The translations under genes and the position numbers were made by a program. The notes beneath the pieces are model-generated. The model saw only the letters and a list, made by a program, of their open reading frames with translations. It had not been told where the DNA came from and made no database searches. Shown here in pieces: positions 1-8,914 of a DNA stretch of 64,000 bases (position 1 is its first letter; every line of letters starts with the position of its first letter). The DNA comes from Pseudomonas graminis (GTDB lineage: Bacteria > Pseudomonadota > Gammaproteobacteria > Pseudomonadales > Pseudomonadaceae): NCBI RefSeq assembly GCF_002093745.1, contig NZ_MTSB01000004.1, positions 310,001 through 374,000 of the forward strand, written 5' to 3'.

Positions 1-2
1 AC

Positions 3-260
3 GCAATGCTGCTGGTGATCGCCGGTTTCCCGTCGGCATTCATCGGTATTTTCTTCACCGGCTCGCTGCTGGTGGAAGTCATCTTCTCGCTGGATGGTCT
101 GGGGCTGATGAGCTTCGAAGCCGCCATCAACCGCGATTACCCGGTGGTGTTCGGCACGCTGTTCATCTTTACCCTGCTGGGGCTGGTGGTGAAACTGATC
201 GGTGACATCACCTACACCCTGGTGGACCCGCGCATCGACTTCGAAAGCAGGAAGCATTGA
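3..260 (+). CDS. yejB: Peptide ABC transporter permease YejB, C-terminal part only
   Basis: This is the last 85 residues of an inner-membrane permease; the 5' part lies before the window. The visible piece has two hydrophobic segments (about residues 5-35 and 50-70) around a soluble loop containing [10 protein letters not shown], as in the C-terminus of the DppB/OppB/YejB family. The yejE start follows only 1 bp after its stop, so the two permeases are co-transcribed. By family it forms the membrane channel of a YejABEF peptide importer (NppABCD in P. aeruginosa, which also admits peptidyl-nucleoside antibiotics). YejB rather than DppB/OppB is inferred from the yejE and double-ATPase yejF neighbours. 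Confidence 0.85.
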   Translation, partial: AMLLVIAGFPSAFIGIFFTGSLLVEVIFSLDGLGLMSFEAAINRDYPVVFGTLFIFTLLGLVVKLIGDITYTLVDPRIDFESRKH

Positions 261-261
261 T

Positions 262-1281
262 ATGAAGCTCTCTCCTCTCAATCGCCGTCGCTTCGAACGC
301 TTCAAGGCCAACCGGCGCGGCTGGTGGTCAATGTGGTTGTTCCTCATTCTGTTCGGCCTGAGCCTGGGCGCCGAGCTGATCGCCAACGACAAGCCACTGG
401 CCGTGCGCTACGACGGCAGTTGGTACTTCCCGGTGCTGGAGCGCTACCCGGAAACCACCTTCGGCGGCGAATTCCCGCTGGAAGCCAACTACAAGAGCCC
501 TTACATCAAAGAACTGCTCGCCGCGAAGGACGGCTGGACGTTATGGGCTCCGATCCCGTTCAGCTACCAAAGCATCAACTACGACCTGAAAGTCCCCGCC
601 CCCGCCCCGCCCTCGCGAGACAACCTGCTGGGCACCGACGATCAGGGCCGTGACGTGCTGGCACGGGTGATCTACGGCTTCAGGATTTCTGTGCTGTTCG
701 CCCTGACCCTGACCATCCTCAGCTCGATCATCGGCGTTATCGCTGGCGCCTTGCAGGGGTTTTATGGCGGCTGGGTGGACTTGCTGGGGCAGCGCTTTCT
801 CGAAGTCTGGTCGGGCCTGCCGGTGCTGTACCTGTTGATCATTCTCGCCAGCTTCGTACAGCCCAATTTCTGGTGGCTGCTGGGTATCATGCTGCTGTTT
901 TCCTGGATGAGCCTGGTCGACGTGGTGCGTGCCGAGTTCCTGCGCGGTCGCAACCTGGAGTATGTGCGCGCCGCCCGGGCGTTGGGCATGGAAAACGGGG
1001 CAATCATGTTCCGCCATATTCTGCCCAACGCGATGGTCTCGACCATGACCTTCCTGCCGTTCATCCTCACCGGCGCCATCGGCACGCTGACCGCCCTGGA
1101 CTTCCTCGGCTTCGGCCTGCCCGCAGGTTCGCCGTCACTGGGCGAACTGGTCGCGCAGGGTAAATCCAACTTGCAAGCGCCCTGGCTGGGCATCAGCGCC
1201 TTCGCCGTGCTGGCGATCATGCTGAGCCTGCTGGTGTTCATCGGCGAATCCGCCCGCGACGCATTCGACCCAAGGAAATAA
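262..1281 (+). CDS. yejE: Peptide ABC transporter permease YejE
   Basis: The product is a 339-residue inner-membrane permease of the OppC/DppC class. The ATG at 262 is chosen because AGGAAG lies 8 bp upstream and the upstream frame overlaps yejB. The N-terminus (MKLSPLNRRRFERF) leads into a first TM helix at about 21-38. A long periplasmic insertion of about 100 residues follows, which is typical of YejE and longer than in OppC. The C-terminal half holds the remaining TM helices and the EAA loop (EYVRAARALGMENGAIMFRH) that contacts the ATPase. It pairs with YejB, and yejF starts 1 bp after its stop. Likely substrates are short peptides and peptide-like antibiotics; this is inferred from the family. 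Confidence 0.93.
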   Translation: MKLSPLNRRRFERFKANRRGWWSMWLFLILFGLSLGAELIANDKPLAVRYDGSWYFPVLERYPETTFGGEFPLEANYKSPYIKELLAAKDGWTLWAPIPFSYQSINYDLKVPAPAPPSRDNLLGTDDQGRDVLARVIYGFRISVLFALTLTILSSIIGVIAGALQGFYGGWVDLLGQRFLEVWSGLPVLYLLIILASFVQPNFWWLLGIMLLFSWMSLVDVVRAEFLRGRNLEYVRAARALGMENGAIMFRHILPNAMVSTMTFLPFILTGAIGTLTALDFLGFGLPAGSPSLGELVAQGKSNLQAPWLGISAFAVLAIMLSLLVFIGESARDAFDPRK

Positions 1282-1282
1282 G

Positions 1283-2893
1283 ATGAACAATGACAATCTG
1301 ATCGAAATCCGCGATCTGGCGGTCGAGTTCGTGACGGGCGAATCGCGACAGCGCGTGGTCGAGAACATCAGTTTCGACATTCGCCGTGGCGAAACGCTGG
1401 CGCTGGTCGGCGAAAGCGGCTCTGGCAAGTCGGTCACAGCGCATTCGATCCTGCGTCTGCTGCCCTACCCGATTGCCAGCCACCCGAGTGGCACTATTCA
1501 CTATGCGGGCGAAGACCTGCTGAAAGTCGAAGAGAAAAAGCTGCGCTCGATCCGTGGCAACCGCATTGCCATGATTTTCCAGGAGCCGATGACGTCGTTG
1601 AACCCGTTGCACTCGGTCGAAAAACAGATCAACGAAGTACTGGGCCTGCACAAGGGCCTGACCGGCAAGGCGGCCACTGAGCGCACGCTGGAGCTTCTGG
1701 AGCTGGTCGGCATCCCTGAGCCACGCAGACGGCTCAAAGCGCTGCCACACGAGCTGTCAGGTGGCCAGCGTCAGCGTGTCATGATTGCGATGGCCCTGGC
1801 CAACGAGCCCGAGCTGTTGATCGCCGATGAACCGACCACGGCACTGGACGTGACGGTGCAGTTGAAAATTCTGGAACGGCTCAAGCAATTGCAGGCTCGG
1901 CTGGGCATGGCATTGCTGCTCATCAGCCACGACCTGAACGTGGTGAGGCAAATAGCCAATCGAGTATGTGTCATGCAGCGCGGTTGCATCGTCGAACAGG
2001 CATCGTGCGAAGAATTGTTTCGTTCACCGCAACACCCGTACACCAAAGTCTTGCTCAGCGCAGAGCCCAGCGGCGGTCCGTCGACCAATCCTGCCGGAGC
2101 GCCGCTGCTTGAAGTCGAGGACCTGAAAGTCTGGTTCCCGATCAAGAAAGGCCTGCTCAAACGGACTGTCGATCACGTCAAGGCAGTGGACGGCATCCGT
2201 TTCAGCCTGCCTGAAGGGCAAACGCTGGGCATTGTCGGTGAAAGCGGGTCCGGCAAATCGACACTGGGGCTGGCGATTCTTCGTCTGATCGGCAGCCAGG
2301 GCACCATACGTTTCAAAGGCAACGCGTTAGAATCACTGTCGCAACAGCAGATTCGTCCGCTGCGAAGACAGATGCAGGTGGTTTTCCAGGACCCGTTCGG
2401 CAGTTTGAGCCCCCGCATGTCGGTGGGAGAAATCGTCGGCGAAGGCCTGCGGATCCACAGCATGGGTACGGCAGCCGAGCAACAGACGGCGATCATCGAA
2501 GCACTCAGGGAGGTGGGCCTTGACCCGGATACGCGGCATCGCTACCCCCATGAATTCTCCGGCGGTCAACGTCAGCGAATCGCCATTGCCCGCGCGCTGG
2601 TGCTGAAACCGGCATTGATCCTGCTGGACGAGCCGACTTCGGCCCTCGACCGGACGGTGCAGCGCCAGGTGGTCGAGCTGCTTCGCTCGCTGCAAACCAA
2701 GTACAACCTGACGTATTTGTTCATCAGCCATGACCTGGCTGTCGTCAAAGCGCTGAGCCACCAGTTGATGGTGGTCAAGCAAGGCCAAGTGGTCGAACAG
2801 GGTGCAGCGCAGGAAATCTTCGCCGCACCGCAACATCCTTATACACAGCAGCTGCTGGAGGCCGCCTTTTTGGCGCCGGTAGCTGTCGATTAA
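1283..2893 (+). CDS. yejF: Peptide ABC transporter, fused dual ATP-binding protein YejF
   Basis: This 536-residue protein carries both nucleotide-binding domains of the importer in one chain, unlike OppD/OppF. Domain 1 has Walker A GESGSGKS (about 42-49), signature LSGGQRQRV and Walker [13 protein letters not shown]. Domain 2 begins near residue 275 and repeats the set with [24 protein letters not shown] and [12 protein letters not shown]. Oligopeptide-type C-terminal motifs ([24 protein letters not shown]) follow each domain. It energises YejB/YejE at the cytoplasmic membrane. The gene is last in the operon; fabI follows after 18 bp, so some read-through into fabI is plausible. Confidence 0.95.
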   Translation: MNNDNLIEIRDLAVEFVTGESRQRVVENISFDIRRGETLALVGESGSGKSVTAHSILRLLPYPIASHPSGTIHYAGEDLLKVEEKKLRSIRGNRIAMIFQEPMTSLNPLHSVEKQINEVLGLHKGLTGKAATERTLELLELVGIPEPRRRLKALPHELSGGQRQRVMIAMALANEPELLIADEPTTALDVTVQLKILERLKQLQARLGMALLLISHDLNVVRQIANRVCVMQRGCIVEQASCEELFRSPQHPYTKVLLSAEPSGGPSTNPAGAPLLEVEDLKVWFPIKKGLLKRTVDHVKAVDGIRFSLPEGQTLGIVGESGSGKSTLGLAILRLIGSQGTIRFKGNALESLSQQQIRPLRRQMQVVFQDPFGSLSPRMSVGEIVGEGLRIHSMGTAAEQQTAIIEALREVGLDPDTRHRYPHEFSGGQRQRIAIARALVLKPALILLDEPTSALDRTVQRQVVELLRSLQTKYNLTYLFISHDLAVVKALSHQLMVVKQGQVVEQGAAQEIFAAPQHPYTQQLLEAAFLAPVAVD

Positions 2894-2911
2894 CCTGAAG
2901 AGGAACAACAC

Positions 2912-3706
2912 ATGGGTTTTCTCGCCGGTAAGCGCGTCCTGATCGTCGGTGTCGCCAGTAAACTGTCCATCGCATCCGGCATTGCCGCCGCCATGCATCG
3001 TGAAGGTGCGGAGCTTGCTTTCACCTACCAGAACGACAAACTCAAAGGTCGTGTCGAAGAATTCGCCGCAGGCTGGGGCTCGGGTCCTGACCTGTGCTTC
3101 CCTTGCGACGTGGCCAGCGACGAAGAGATCAACAAGGTCTTTGAAGAGCTGAGCAAGAAGTGGGACGGTCTGGACGTCATCGTTCACTCGGTCGGCTTCG
3201 CGCCGGGCGACCAACTGGACGGCGACTTCACCAACGCGACCACCCGCGAGGGTTTCCGCATTGCTCACGACATCAGCGCCTACAGCTTCGTGGCCCTGGC
3301 CAAAGCCGGTCGCGACATGATGAAAGGCCGCAATGGCAGCCTGCTGACTCTGTCGTACCTGGGTGCAGAGCGCACCATGCCGAACTACAACGTCATGGGC
3401 ATGGCCAAGGCCAGCCTGGAAGCCGGCGTTCGTTACCTGGCCGGCAGCCTCGGCCCGGAAGGCACACGCGTCAACGCAGTATCGGCTGGTCCGATCCGCA
3501 CCCTGGCGGCGTCGGGCATCAAGAACTTCCGCAAGATGCTGGCCGCCAACGAAGCGCAAACCCCTCTGCGCCGCAACGTGACCATCGACGAAGTCGGCAA
3601 TGCCGGCGCGTTCCTGTGCTCGGACCTGGCGTCGGGTATCAGCGGTGAAATCATGTACGTCGACGGCGGTTTCAACACCACCGCGATGGGCAGCATGGAA
3701 GAGTAA
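2912..3706 (+). CDS. fabI: Enoyl-[acyl-carrier-protein] reductase FabI
   Basis: The 264-residue FabI reduces trans-2-enoyl-ACP with NADH in the last step of the type II fatty acid elongation cycle; it is the triclosan target. It is an SDR fold with an N-terminal nucleotide-binding segment ([14 protein letters not shown]), and the enoyl-reductase dyad is Tyr159 and Lys166 (Y-x6-K, in NYNVMGMAK) with Tyr149 nearby. Length matches the family. GAGGAAC is a good ribosome site 7 bp before the ATG. It follows yejF by 18 bp and ends at a strong terminator. Pseudomonads often carry FabV as well, so its essentiality cannot be judged from this window. Confidence 0.96.
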   Translation: MGFLAGKRVLIVGVASKLSIASGIAAAMHREGAELAFTYQNDKLKGRVEEFAAGWGSGPDLCFPCDVASDEEINKVFEELSKKWDGLDVIVHSVGFAPGDQLDGDFTNATTREGFRIAHDISAYSFVALAKAGRDMMKGRNGSLLTLSYLGAERTMPNYNVMGMAKASLEAGVRYLAGSLGPEGTRVNAVSAGPIRTLAASGIKNFRKMLAANEAQTPLRRNVTIDEVGNAGAFLCSDLASGISGEIMYVDGGFNTTAMGSMEE

Positions 3707-3749
3707 ATCGGTAAAGCTGCTCCTCGCGAGCAGCACTTTTCCGAAGCAA

Positions 3750-3784
3750 AAAAGAAGGCCGCTCATTGAGCGGCCTTCTTTATT
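3750..3784. terminator. Bidirectional terminator between fabI and ppiD
   Basis: A 14-bp perfect stem (AAGAAGGCCGCTCA at 3752-3765 against 3767-3780) is flanked by A-rich and T-rich runs on both sides. It lies between the convergent ends of fabI (+) and ppiD (-), so it can stop both transcripts. Confidence 0.9.
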
Positions 3785-3798
3785 TGCGCGTTTCGAGC

Positions 3799-5682
3799 TT
3801 AGAACTTCTCGATCTTCGCCTTGCTTTCCAACTGTGCCCGGTACGCTGCAAAATCCTGCTGCCCGGCACGCGATGCGAGGAAGCGGCGGTATTGCGCCTT
3901 TTCCGCGTCAGTCGGCACTGCCGCCTGATTCACACCGTTGAGACGCACGATCACGAAGCTGCCGTCGGATGCAGTGATGCTGGCAAACTCCGGCTTGTCC
4001 TTGCCATCCGGCTTGGGCATGCGGAACAGCGTCTGCAGAACCTCAGGGTCCACGCCTTCCTGGCTGCGAGTGACCGCCTCCATGACCTTCCACTCACGAC
4101 CGTCCTGCTTGGCGGCCAAAGGAATCTTGCCATCACGCAGACCGGCCAGCAGGGCCTCGCCCTTGGCTTTCACAGCCGCTGTGGCGTGCTCCTTGACCAG
4201 TTGAGCACGAATCTTGTCGGCAACGCTTTCAAGCGGCAGTTGTTGCGGTTGCAGGTGCTCTTTGGAGCGCACCACTACCACCGTTTCCGGGTCCAGTTCC
4301 AGCGTGCTGCTGTTGGAACCTTCTTCCAGCACTTCAGGGCTGAACGCGGCCTGGATGACAGCACGGTTGGCCGTCAGGCCTTCGCCACCTTCACGGCCAA
4401 ACGGCGCCGTCGTCTGAACCTTCAGACCCAGGTCCTGTGCAGGCTGGCTGAGGTCAGATGATTCGAAAGCGGAGTCTTCCAGCTGCTTGGTCACTTCGAC
4501 GAACTTCTGCTCGACCAGCTGAGATTTCAGCTCGTTGGTCAGCTTGTCCTTCAGGCTGGCGAACGTAGGCACCGAAGGCGCCTCAACGCCCAGCAGCTTG
4601 ATCAGGTGCCAGCCGAAGTCGGTACGCACGGGCTGCGAAACCTGGTCCTTGTTCAATGCATACAGCGCGTCTTCGAAGGCCGGATCATAGACGCCCTTGC
4701 CAGCGTACCCCAGATCACCGCCCTTGCCAGACGAACCCGGGTCCTGAGAAAACTCCTTGGCGAGCGCCGCGAAATCTTCACCTTTGGCCAGACGCTGCTG
4801 AATCTCTTCGATCTTCGCCTTGGCCTGCTCATCACTGAGCTTGTCATTCACTTCGATCAGAATGTGCGCAGCACGGCGCTGTTCGGCCAGATTGGCGATC
4901 TCTTTCTGATAAGCCGCCTGCAAGTCCTCGTCCTTGACCTGCACCTTGTCGAAGAAAGAAGACTTCTTCAACTCGATGTAATCAAGCACAACCTGCTCAG
5001 GACTCATGAACTCCTTGGCGTGCTGGTCGTAGTGAGCCTTGACCTCGTCATCGGTCACCTTGACCGCAGACGTATCGGCCGGCAGGGTCAGCGAAGCGAA
5101 ATCACGCGTCTGCTTTTCCAGACGGGCGAAGGCTTCAACCTGGGTGTCGGTCACGAAAGCACTGCCCGCCACACCGGCACGTACCTGCCCGATAAGCATT
5201 TCCTGGCCAAGCATCTGACGGAACTGCATACGGCTGTAACCCAGCTGACGAATCACCTGATCGAAACGGTCAGCACTGAATTTACCGTCAACCTGAAACT
5301 CGGGCGTCTGCAAAATCTGCTGATCGAGTGCGGCGTCAGTGAACGTGAACCCGGCACTGGCCGCGCCTTGCAACAGCAGCTTGCGATCGATCAGACCTTT
5401 GAGGGCTGACTCACGCAACAGCTTTTCATCCAGCAGTGCAGGATCGAAATCCTTGCCCAACTGCTGCGAGAGCTGCTGAGCCAACTGACGACGCTGCATG
5501 TCCACGGCCTGACTCAACTCATTCTGAGTGATGTCCTCACCGTTCACTTCAGCTGCGTTCTGCTTGTTGCTGGTCGCGGTAAACATTGCTTCGATGCCGG
5601 TGAAGGCCATCAGCGCGATGATGATTCCGATAATTGTCTTGGCAATCCAGCCTTGTGAATTGTCCCTGATGTTCTGCAGCAT
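3799..5682 (-). CDS. ppiD: Periplasmic folding chaperone / peptidyl-prolyl isomerase PpiD
   Basis: The 627-residue PpiD is a membrane-anchored periplasmic chaperone that acts near the Sec translocon on emerging outer-membrane and periplasmic proteins. The start is ATG at 5682 (MLQNIRDNSQGWIAKTIIG), preceded by GGGGGA; longer reading frames upstream run into the hupB terminator. One N-terminal TM helix (about 14-34) is followed by a SurA-like N domain and a central parvulin domain around residues 240-340 (RAAHILIEV, GGDLGYAGKG, VRTDFGWHLIKL). A second rotamase-like region and a long C-terminus follow. It sits beside hupB, lon and clpXP, the usual proteostasis neighbourhood. Whether the parvulin domain is catalytically active cannot be told from sequence. 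Confidence 0.93.
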   Translation of the reverse strand: MLQNIRDNSQGWIAKTIIGIIIALMAFTGIEAMFTATSNKQNAAEVNGEDITQNELSQAVDMQRRQLAQQLSQQLGKDFDPALLDEKLLRESALKGLIDRKLLLQGAASAGFTFTDAALDQQILQTPEFQVDGKFSADRFDQVIRQLGYSRMQFRQMLGQEMLIGQVRAGVAGSAFVTDTQVEAFARLEKQTRDFASLTLPADTSAVKVTDDEVKAHYDQHAKEFMSPEQVVLDYIELKKSSFFDKVQVKDEDLQAAYQKEIANLAEQRRAAHILIEVNDKLSDEQAKAKIEEIQQRLAKGEDFAALAKEFSQDPGSSGKGGDLGYAGKGVYDPAFEDALYALNKDQVSQPVRTDFGWHLIKLLGVEAPSVPTFASLKDKLTNELKSQLVEQKFVEVTKQLEDSAFESSDLSQPAQDLGLKVQTTAPFGREGGEGLTANRAVIQAAFSPEVLEEGSNSSTLELDPETVVVVRSKEHLQPQQLPLESVADKIRAQLVKEHATAAVKAKGEALLAGLRDGKIPLAAKQDGREWKVMEAVTRSQEGVDPEVLQTLFRMPKPDGKDKPEFASITASDGSFVIVRLNGVNQAAVPTDAEKAQYRRFLASRAGQQDFAAYRAQLESKAKIEKF

Positions 5683-5744
5683 TGCGTCCCCCAAAACGGT
5701 TGTACTGACTAACCAACCGCGGAGCGTGGGTAGAAAGCGGATAG

Positions 5745-5775
5745 AAGAAAGGCGCATCCGAGGATGCGCCTTCTC
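5745..5775 (-). terminator. Terminator downstream of hupB and the tRNA-like element
   Basis: An 11-bp perfect stem (AAGGCGCATCC at 5749-5759 with 5762-5772) has a 2-nt spacer. On the minus strand it is followed by TTTCTT. It closes the hupB transcript, including the tRNA-like element, before ppiD. Confidence 0.8.
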
Positions 5776-5780
5776 GTAAC

Positions 5781-5837
5781 TGACGGAGCGGGAGGGCTCG
5801 AACCCTTCGGTGTCGCAACCGAATGCACCACCGCTCC
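5781..5837 (-). ncRNA. tRNA-like element in the hupB 3' region (truncated tRNA or pseudo-tRNA)
   Basis: On the minus strand a 57-nt segment begins GGAGCGG and ends CCGCTCC, a perfect 7-bp acceptor-like stem, followed by G and TCA where a tRNA would have its discriminator base and CCA. Inside it is a T-arm-like GGGTTCGAGCCC and a hairpin TTCGGT-TGCGAC-ACCGAA (5806-5823). The acceptor sequence and T-arm resemble tRNA-Asp, but there is room for only two internal arms, so a normal anticodon arm or D arm is missing. It lies about 50 nt after hupB and before the shared terminator. It may be a decayed tRNA gene or a structured 3'-UTR RNA; I cannot decide which. Confidence 0.5.
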
Positions 5838-5887
5838 GCTACTGGATCAGGACAAGCCCGAACCAGTGGGCAAAGGCATCGAGAGGC

Positions 5888-6160
5888 TTAGTTGACAGCT
5901 TCTTTGAGTGCTTTACCGGCTTTGAAACCTGGTTTTTTAGCAGCAGCGATTTCCAGCGTCTTACCGGTCTGAGGATTGCGACCGATGCGAGCTGGACGAT
6001 CAGTAACGGAGAACGTACCAAAGCCAACCAAAACAACCGAGTCGCCAGCCTTCAGAGCGCCAGTGACGGAGTCGATCACTGCGTCCAGCGCACGGCCAGC
6101 AGCAGCTTTCGGGATATCAGCAGATGCAGCGATAGCATCAATCAGTTCCGACTTGTTCAC
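5888..6160 (-). CDS. hupB: DNA-binding protein HU-beta
   Basis: The 90-residue HU subunit is a nucleoid-associated, DNA-bending protein of the HU/IHF fold. The family's flexible arm signature is visible at about residues 46-65 ([20 protein letters not shown]), and the chain ends in [18 protein letters not shown]. The start [11 protein letters not shown] is unambiguous, with AAGGGGA upstream. A strong promoter lies about 100 bp upstream (6263-6291). It sits between lon and ppiD, as in other pseudomonads. HU-beta rather than HU-alpha is judged from this synteny. Confidence 0.96.
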   Translation of the reverse strand: MNKSELIDAIAASADIPKAAAGRALDAVIDSVTGALKAGDSVVLVGFGTFSVTDRPARIGRNPQTGKTLEIAAAKKPGFKAGKALKEAVN

Positions 6161-6262
6161 TCTAAGTCCCCTTATCTCTATTTTTGAGTACGTTTCTAAG
6201 TTTTAGGTGTTAAGCAAAACGAGCGCTGGAAGGCTTGCAGGTGCTTGCTTTAAAGAGCCGCT

Positions 6263-6291
6263 TTATAACAAGGGCTCTAAAAAGCTGTCAA
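6263..6291 (-). promoter_or_regulatory. Probable sigma-70 promoter of hupB
   Basis: On the minus strand TTGACA (6286-6291) and TTATAA (6263-6268) are separated by 17 bp, followed by AAGCGG. This predicts a start near 6256 and a leader of about 95 nt. The same stretch also contains an imperfect AGAGCC/GGCTCT hairpin just after the end of lon. Confidence 0.65.
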
Positions 6292-6307
6292 GGAAGCCTG
6301 CCCAGTC

Positions 6308-8704
6308 TTAATGCGTGCTAATTCTGTCCTTAGAGTCAGACTCGCGTTTTTCATCCTTTGCGACCAGATCGGTAGCTACATCCGGCAACGGCTCCGGCGC
6401 GTATTGCAGCGCAATTTGCAGGACTTCGTCAATCCATTTAACAGGCTTGATCTGCAGATCCTGCTTTATATTGTCAGGAATTTCCTTCAAATCTCGCACG
6501 TTTTCTTCCGGAATGATCACCGTCTTGATTCCGCCACGGTGCGCGGCCAGAAGTTTTTCCTTCAGACCGCCAATCGCCAGCACCTGTCCACGCAAGGTAA
6601 TTTCACCCGTCATGGCCACGTCGGCCCGCACCGGAATCTGAGTCAATGCCGATACCAGCGCTGTACACATGCCCACGCCAGCGCTTGGCCCGTCCTTCGG
6701 CGTCGCACCTTCAGGCATGTGAATGTGCGTGTCGTGCTTCTCGTGGAAGTCGGCCGGAATGCCCAGGCTACGGGCGCGGCTGCGCACCACGGTCTGAGCG
6801 GCAGTGATGGATTCGACCATGACATCGCCCAGCGAGCCGGTCTTGATCAACTGCCCTTTGCCCGAGATGACCGCCGCTTCGATGGTCAGCAATTCGCCAC
6901 CCACCTGCGTCCACGCCAGCCCCGTCACCTGACCGATCTGGTCCTGCTGCTCGGCAAGCCCGTAACGGAATTTGCGCACGCCCAGGAAGTGCTCAAGCAT
7001 GTCGGCCGTGACCTGCACAGCAAAGCGTTTTTCGGTGGCATGCTCTTTGACCGCCTTGCGGCAGACCTTGGCAATCTGACGCTCAAGACCGCGCACGCCC
7101 GCTTCACGGGTGTAGTAACGGATGATGTCGCGGATCGCTTCCTCGTCGAATTGAATCTCGCCTTTCTTCAAGCCATTGGCCTGAATCTGCTTGGGCGAGA
7201 GGTACTTGACGGCGATGTTGATCTTTTCGTCTTCGGTGTAGCCCGGCAGGCGAATGACTTCCATCCGGTCCAGCAACGCTGGCGGGATGTTCATCGAGTT
7301 CGAGGTACACAGGAACATCACGTCCGAAAGATCGTAATCGACCTCAAGGTAATGATCGTTGAAATTGTGATTCTGCTCGGGGTCCAGAACCTCCAGCAAT
7401 GCCGACGCAGGATCGCCACGCATATCGCTGCCCATCTTGTCGATTTCATCGAGCAGGAACAGCGGATTGCGAACACCCACTTTTGTCATCTTTTGTATCA
7501 ATCTTCCTGGCATCGAACCGATATACGTCCGGCGATGACCACGAATTTCAGCCTCGTCACGCACGCCACCGAGTGCCATGCGCACGAATTTGCGGTTAGT
7601 CGCGTTGGCAATGGACTCGGCCAGGGACGTTTTACCGACACCTGGAGGCCCTACCAGGCACAGCACAGGGCCGCGAATCTTCTTCACGCGTTTCTGCACG
7701 GCGAGGTATTCGAGAATGCGTTCCTTGACCTCGTCCAGACCGTAGTGGTCGGCATCGAGAATCGCTTCGGCCCGGGCCAGGTCCAGACGCACCTTGCTCT
7801 GAGCCTTCCACGGCACCTGAACCAGCCAGTCGATATAAGAGCGCACAACGGTCGCCTCGGCCGACATCGGCGACATCTGCTTGAGCTTGTTCAGCTCGGC
7901 AGTCGCTTTGGTCAGAGCGTCCTTTGGCAGGCCGGCAGCGTCGATACGCTTTTTCAGCTCTTCGATTTCGTTGTGGCCTTCATCGCCATCGCCCAGCTCT
8001 TTCTGAATGGCCTTCATCTGCTCATTCAGGTAGTACTCGCGCTGGCTGCGCTCCATTTGTTTCTTCACGCGACCGCGAATACGCTTTTCAACCTGCAGCA
8101 GGTCTATTTCGGCATCCAGCAAGGCCAGCACGTGTTCGACACGGGCAGACAGGTCGATGATTTCGAGGATTTCCTGCTTCTGCTCGATCTTGAGCGCCAT
8201 GTGCGCCGCCATCGTATCGACCAGGCGACCGGGCTCGTCAATGCTGTTGAGCGACGAGAGGACTTCTGCAGGGACTTTCTTGCCCAGTTGCACATACTGC
8301 TCGAACTGAGCCAGCAGGCTGCGCACGAACACTTCGGATTCACGATCCGGCGCGTCGACCTCATCGATCAGGGCGACATCGGCACGGTAATGGCCGTCGA
8401 CTTCGATGAAGCGCTCCACCGAGCCACGCTGCTCGCCTTCAACCAGCACCTTGACGGTTCCGTCAGGCAACTTGAGCAACTGCAGGACGGTGGCAATGGT
8501 GCCGACGCTGTAGAGCGCCTGTTCATCAGGGTCGTCGTCAGCCGGGTTTCTTTGCGCGAGCAGCAGAATCTGCTTGTCGCCTGTCATTGCCGCTTCAAGG
8601 GCTTCGATAGACTTCTCGCGCCCCACGAACAGCGGGATAACCATGTGCGGATAAACCACGACATCACGCAATGGCAAGAGAGGCAATTCGATTGTGGTCT
8701 TCAT
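6308..8704 (-). CDS. lon: ATP-dependent protease La (Lon)
   Basis: Lon is a 798-residue cytoplasmic AAA+ serine protease that degrades misfolded and regulatory proteins. It has an N-terminal substrate-binding LAN domain (LPLLPLRDVVVYPHMVIPLF), a coiled-coil middle, and an AAA+ module with Walker A GPPGVGKTSL and Walker B FLLDEIDKM. The C-terminal protease domain carries the catalytic Ser in PKDGPSAGVGM and Lys in GGLKEKLLAAHRGG. Length is normal for the family. GAGGCGAAATC precedes the ATG. A heat-shock-type promoter is visible upstream (8761-8789), and clpX-clpP-tig lie upstream in the same direction. In P. syringae Lon is known to turn over type III secretion regulators; that role is family knowledge only. 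Confidence 0.97.
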   Translation of the reverse strand: MKTTIELPLLPLRDVVVYPHMVIPLFVGREKSIEALEAAMTGDKQILLLAQRNPADDDPDEQALYSVGTIATVLQLLKLPDGTVKVLVEGEQRGSVERFIEVDGHYRADVALIDEVDAPDRESEVFVRSLLAQFEQYVQLGKKVPAEVLSSLNSIDEPGRLVDTMAAHMALKIEQKQEILEIIDLSARVEHVLALLDAEIDLLQVEKRIRGRVKKQMERSQREYYLNEQMKAIQKELGDGDEGHNEIEELKKRIDAAGLPKDALTKATAELNKLKQMSPMSAEATVVRSYIDWLVQVPWKAQSKVRLDLARAEAILDADHYGLDEVKERILEYLAVQKRVKKIRGPVLCLVGPPGVGKTSLAESIANATNRKFVRMALGGVRDEAEIRGHRRTYIGSMPGRLIQKMTKVGVRNPLFLLDEIDKMGSDMRGDPASALLEVLDPEQNHNFNDHYLEVDYDLSDVMFLCTSNSMNIPPALLDRMEVIRLPGYTEDEKINIAVKYLSPKQIQANGLKKGEIQFDEEAIRDIIRYYTREAGVRGLERQIAKVCRKAVKEHATEKRFAVQVTADMLEHFLGVRKFRYGLAEQQDQIGQVTGLAWTQVGGELLTIEAAVISGKGQLIKTGSLGDVMVESITAAQTVVRSRARSLGIPADFHEKHDTHIHMPEGATPKDGPSAGVGMCTALVSALTQIPVRADVAMTGEITLRGQVLAIGGLKEKLLAAHRGGIKTVIIPEENVRDLKEIPDNIKQDLQIKPVKWIDEVLQIALQYAPEPLPDVATDLVAKDEKRESDSKDRISTH

Positions 8705-8760
8705 GATTTCGCCTCTACGGCGGCCAATCGGCCGGGACAGATGGAATTAGCTTGAAGCCA

Positions 8761-8789
8761 AGATGGGGGTAGCGTCCAAAAAAAACAAG
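8761..8789 (-). promoter_or_regulatory. Candidate sigma-32 (RpoH) promoter of lon
   Basis: On the minus strand CTTGTTT (8783-8789) and CCCCATCT (8761-8768) are 14 bp apart, close to the RpoH consensus CTTGAAA-N11-15-CCCCATNT; the -10 part is a full match. This places the start near 8754, about 50 nt before the lon ATG. Confidence 0.6.
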
Positions 8790-8853
8790 CTCTAGAGGAA
8801 CGCCGCGCCAAGATCAGTTTCTTCATATAGAACGAGTGGACTGGCCAAAAATG

Positions 8854-8884
8854 CAAAAGGGGACCGCAAAGGCCCCCTTTTGTG
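8854..8884 (-). terminator. Terminator of clpX
   Basis: AAAAGGGG (8855-8862) pairs with CCCCTTTT (8874-8881), with further GC pairing inside, about 30 bp after the clpX stop. The T-run on the minus strand is part of the stem and continues into TTTTGCA. Confidence 0.8.
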
Positions 8885-8914
8885 TCATTTCACGCGCAAA
8901 TACACATTAATGCT

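Noticed and set aside
5806..5823. Reading the hairpin as the anticodon arm of a working tRNA
   Set aside because: The stem has 6 bp and a 6-nt loop (or 5 and 8), not the 5 bp plus 7 nt of a tRNA, and no separate D arm remains; I therefore call it only tRNA-like.
6311..8755. 800-codon open frame antisense to lon, and similar frames opposite clpX, tig, glnS and sbcC
   Set aside because: All lie exactly over well-supported genes and look like mirror-frame artefacts.
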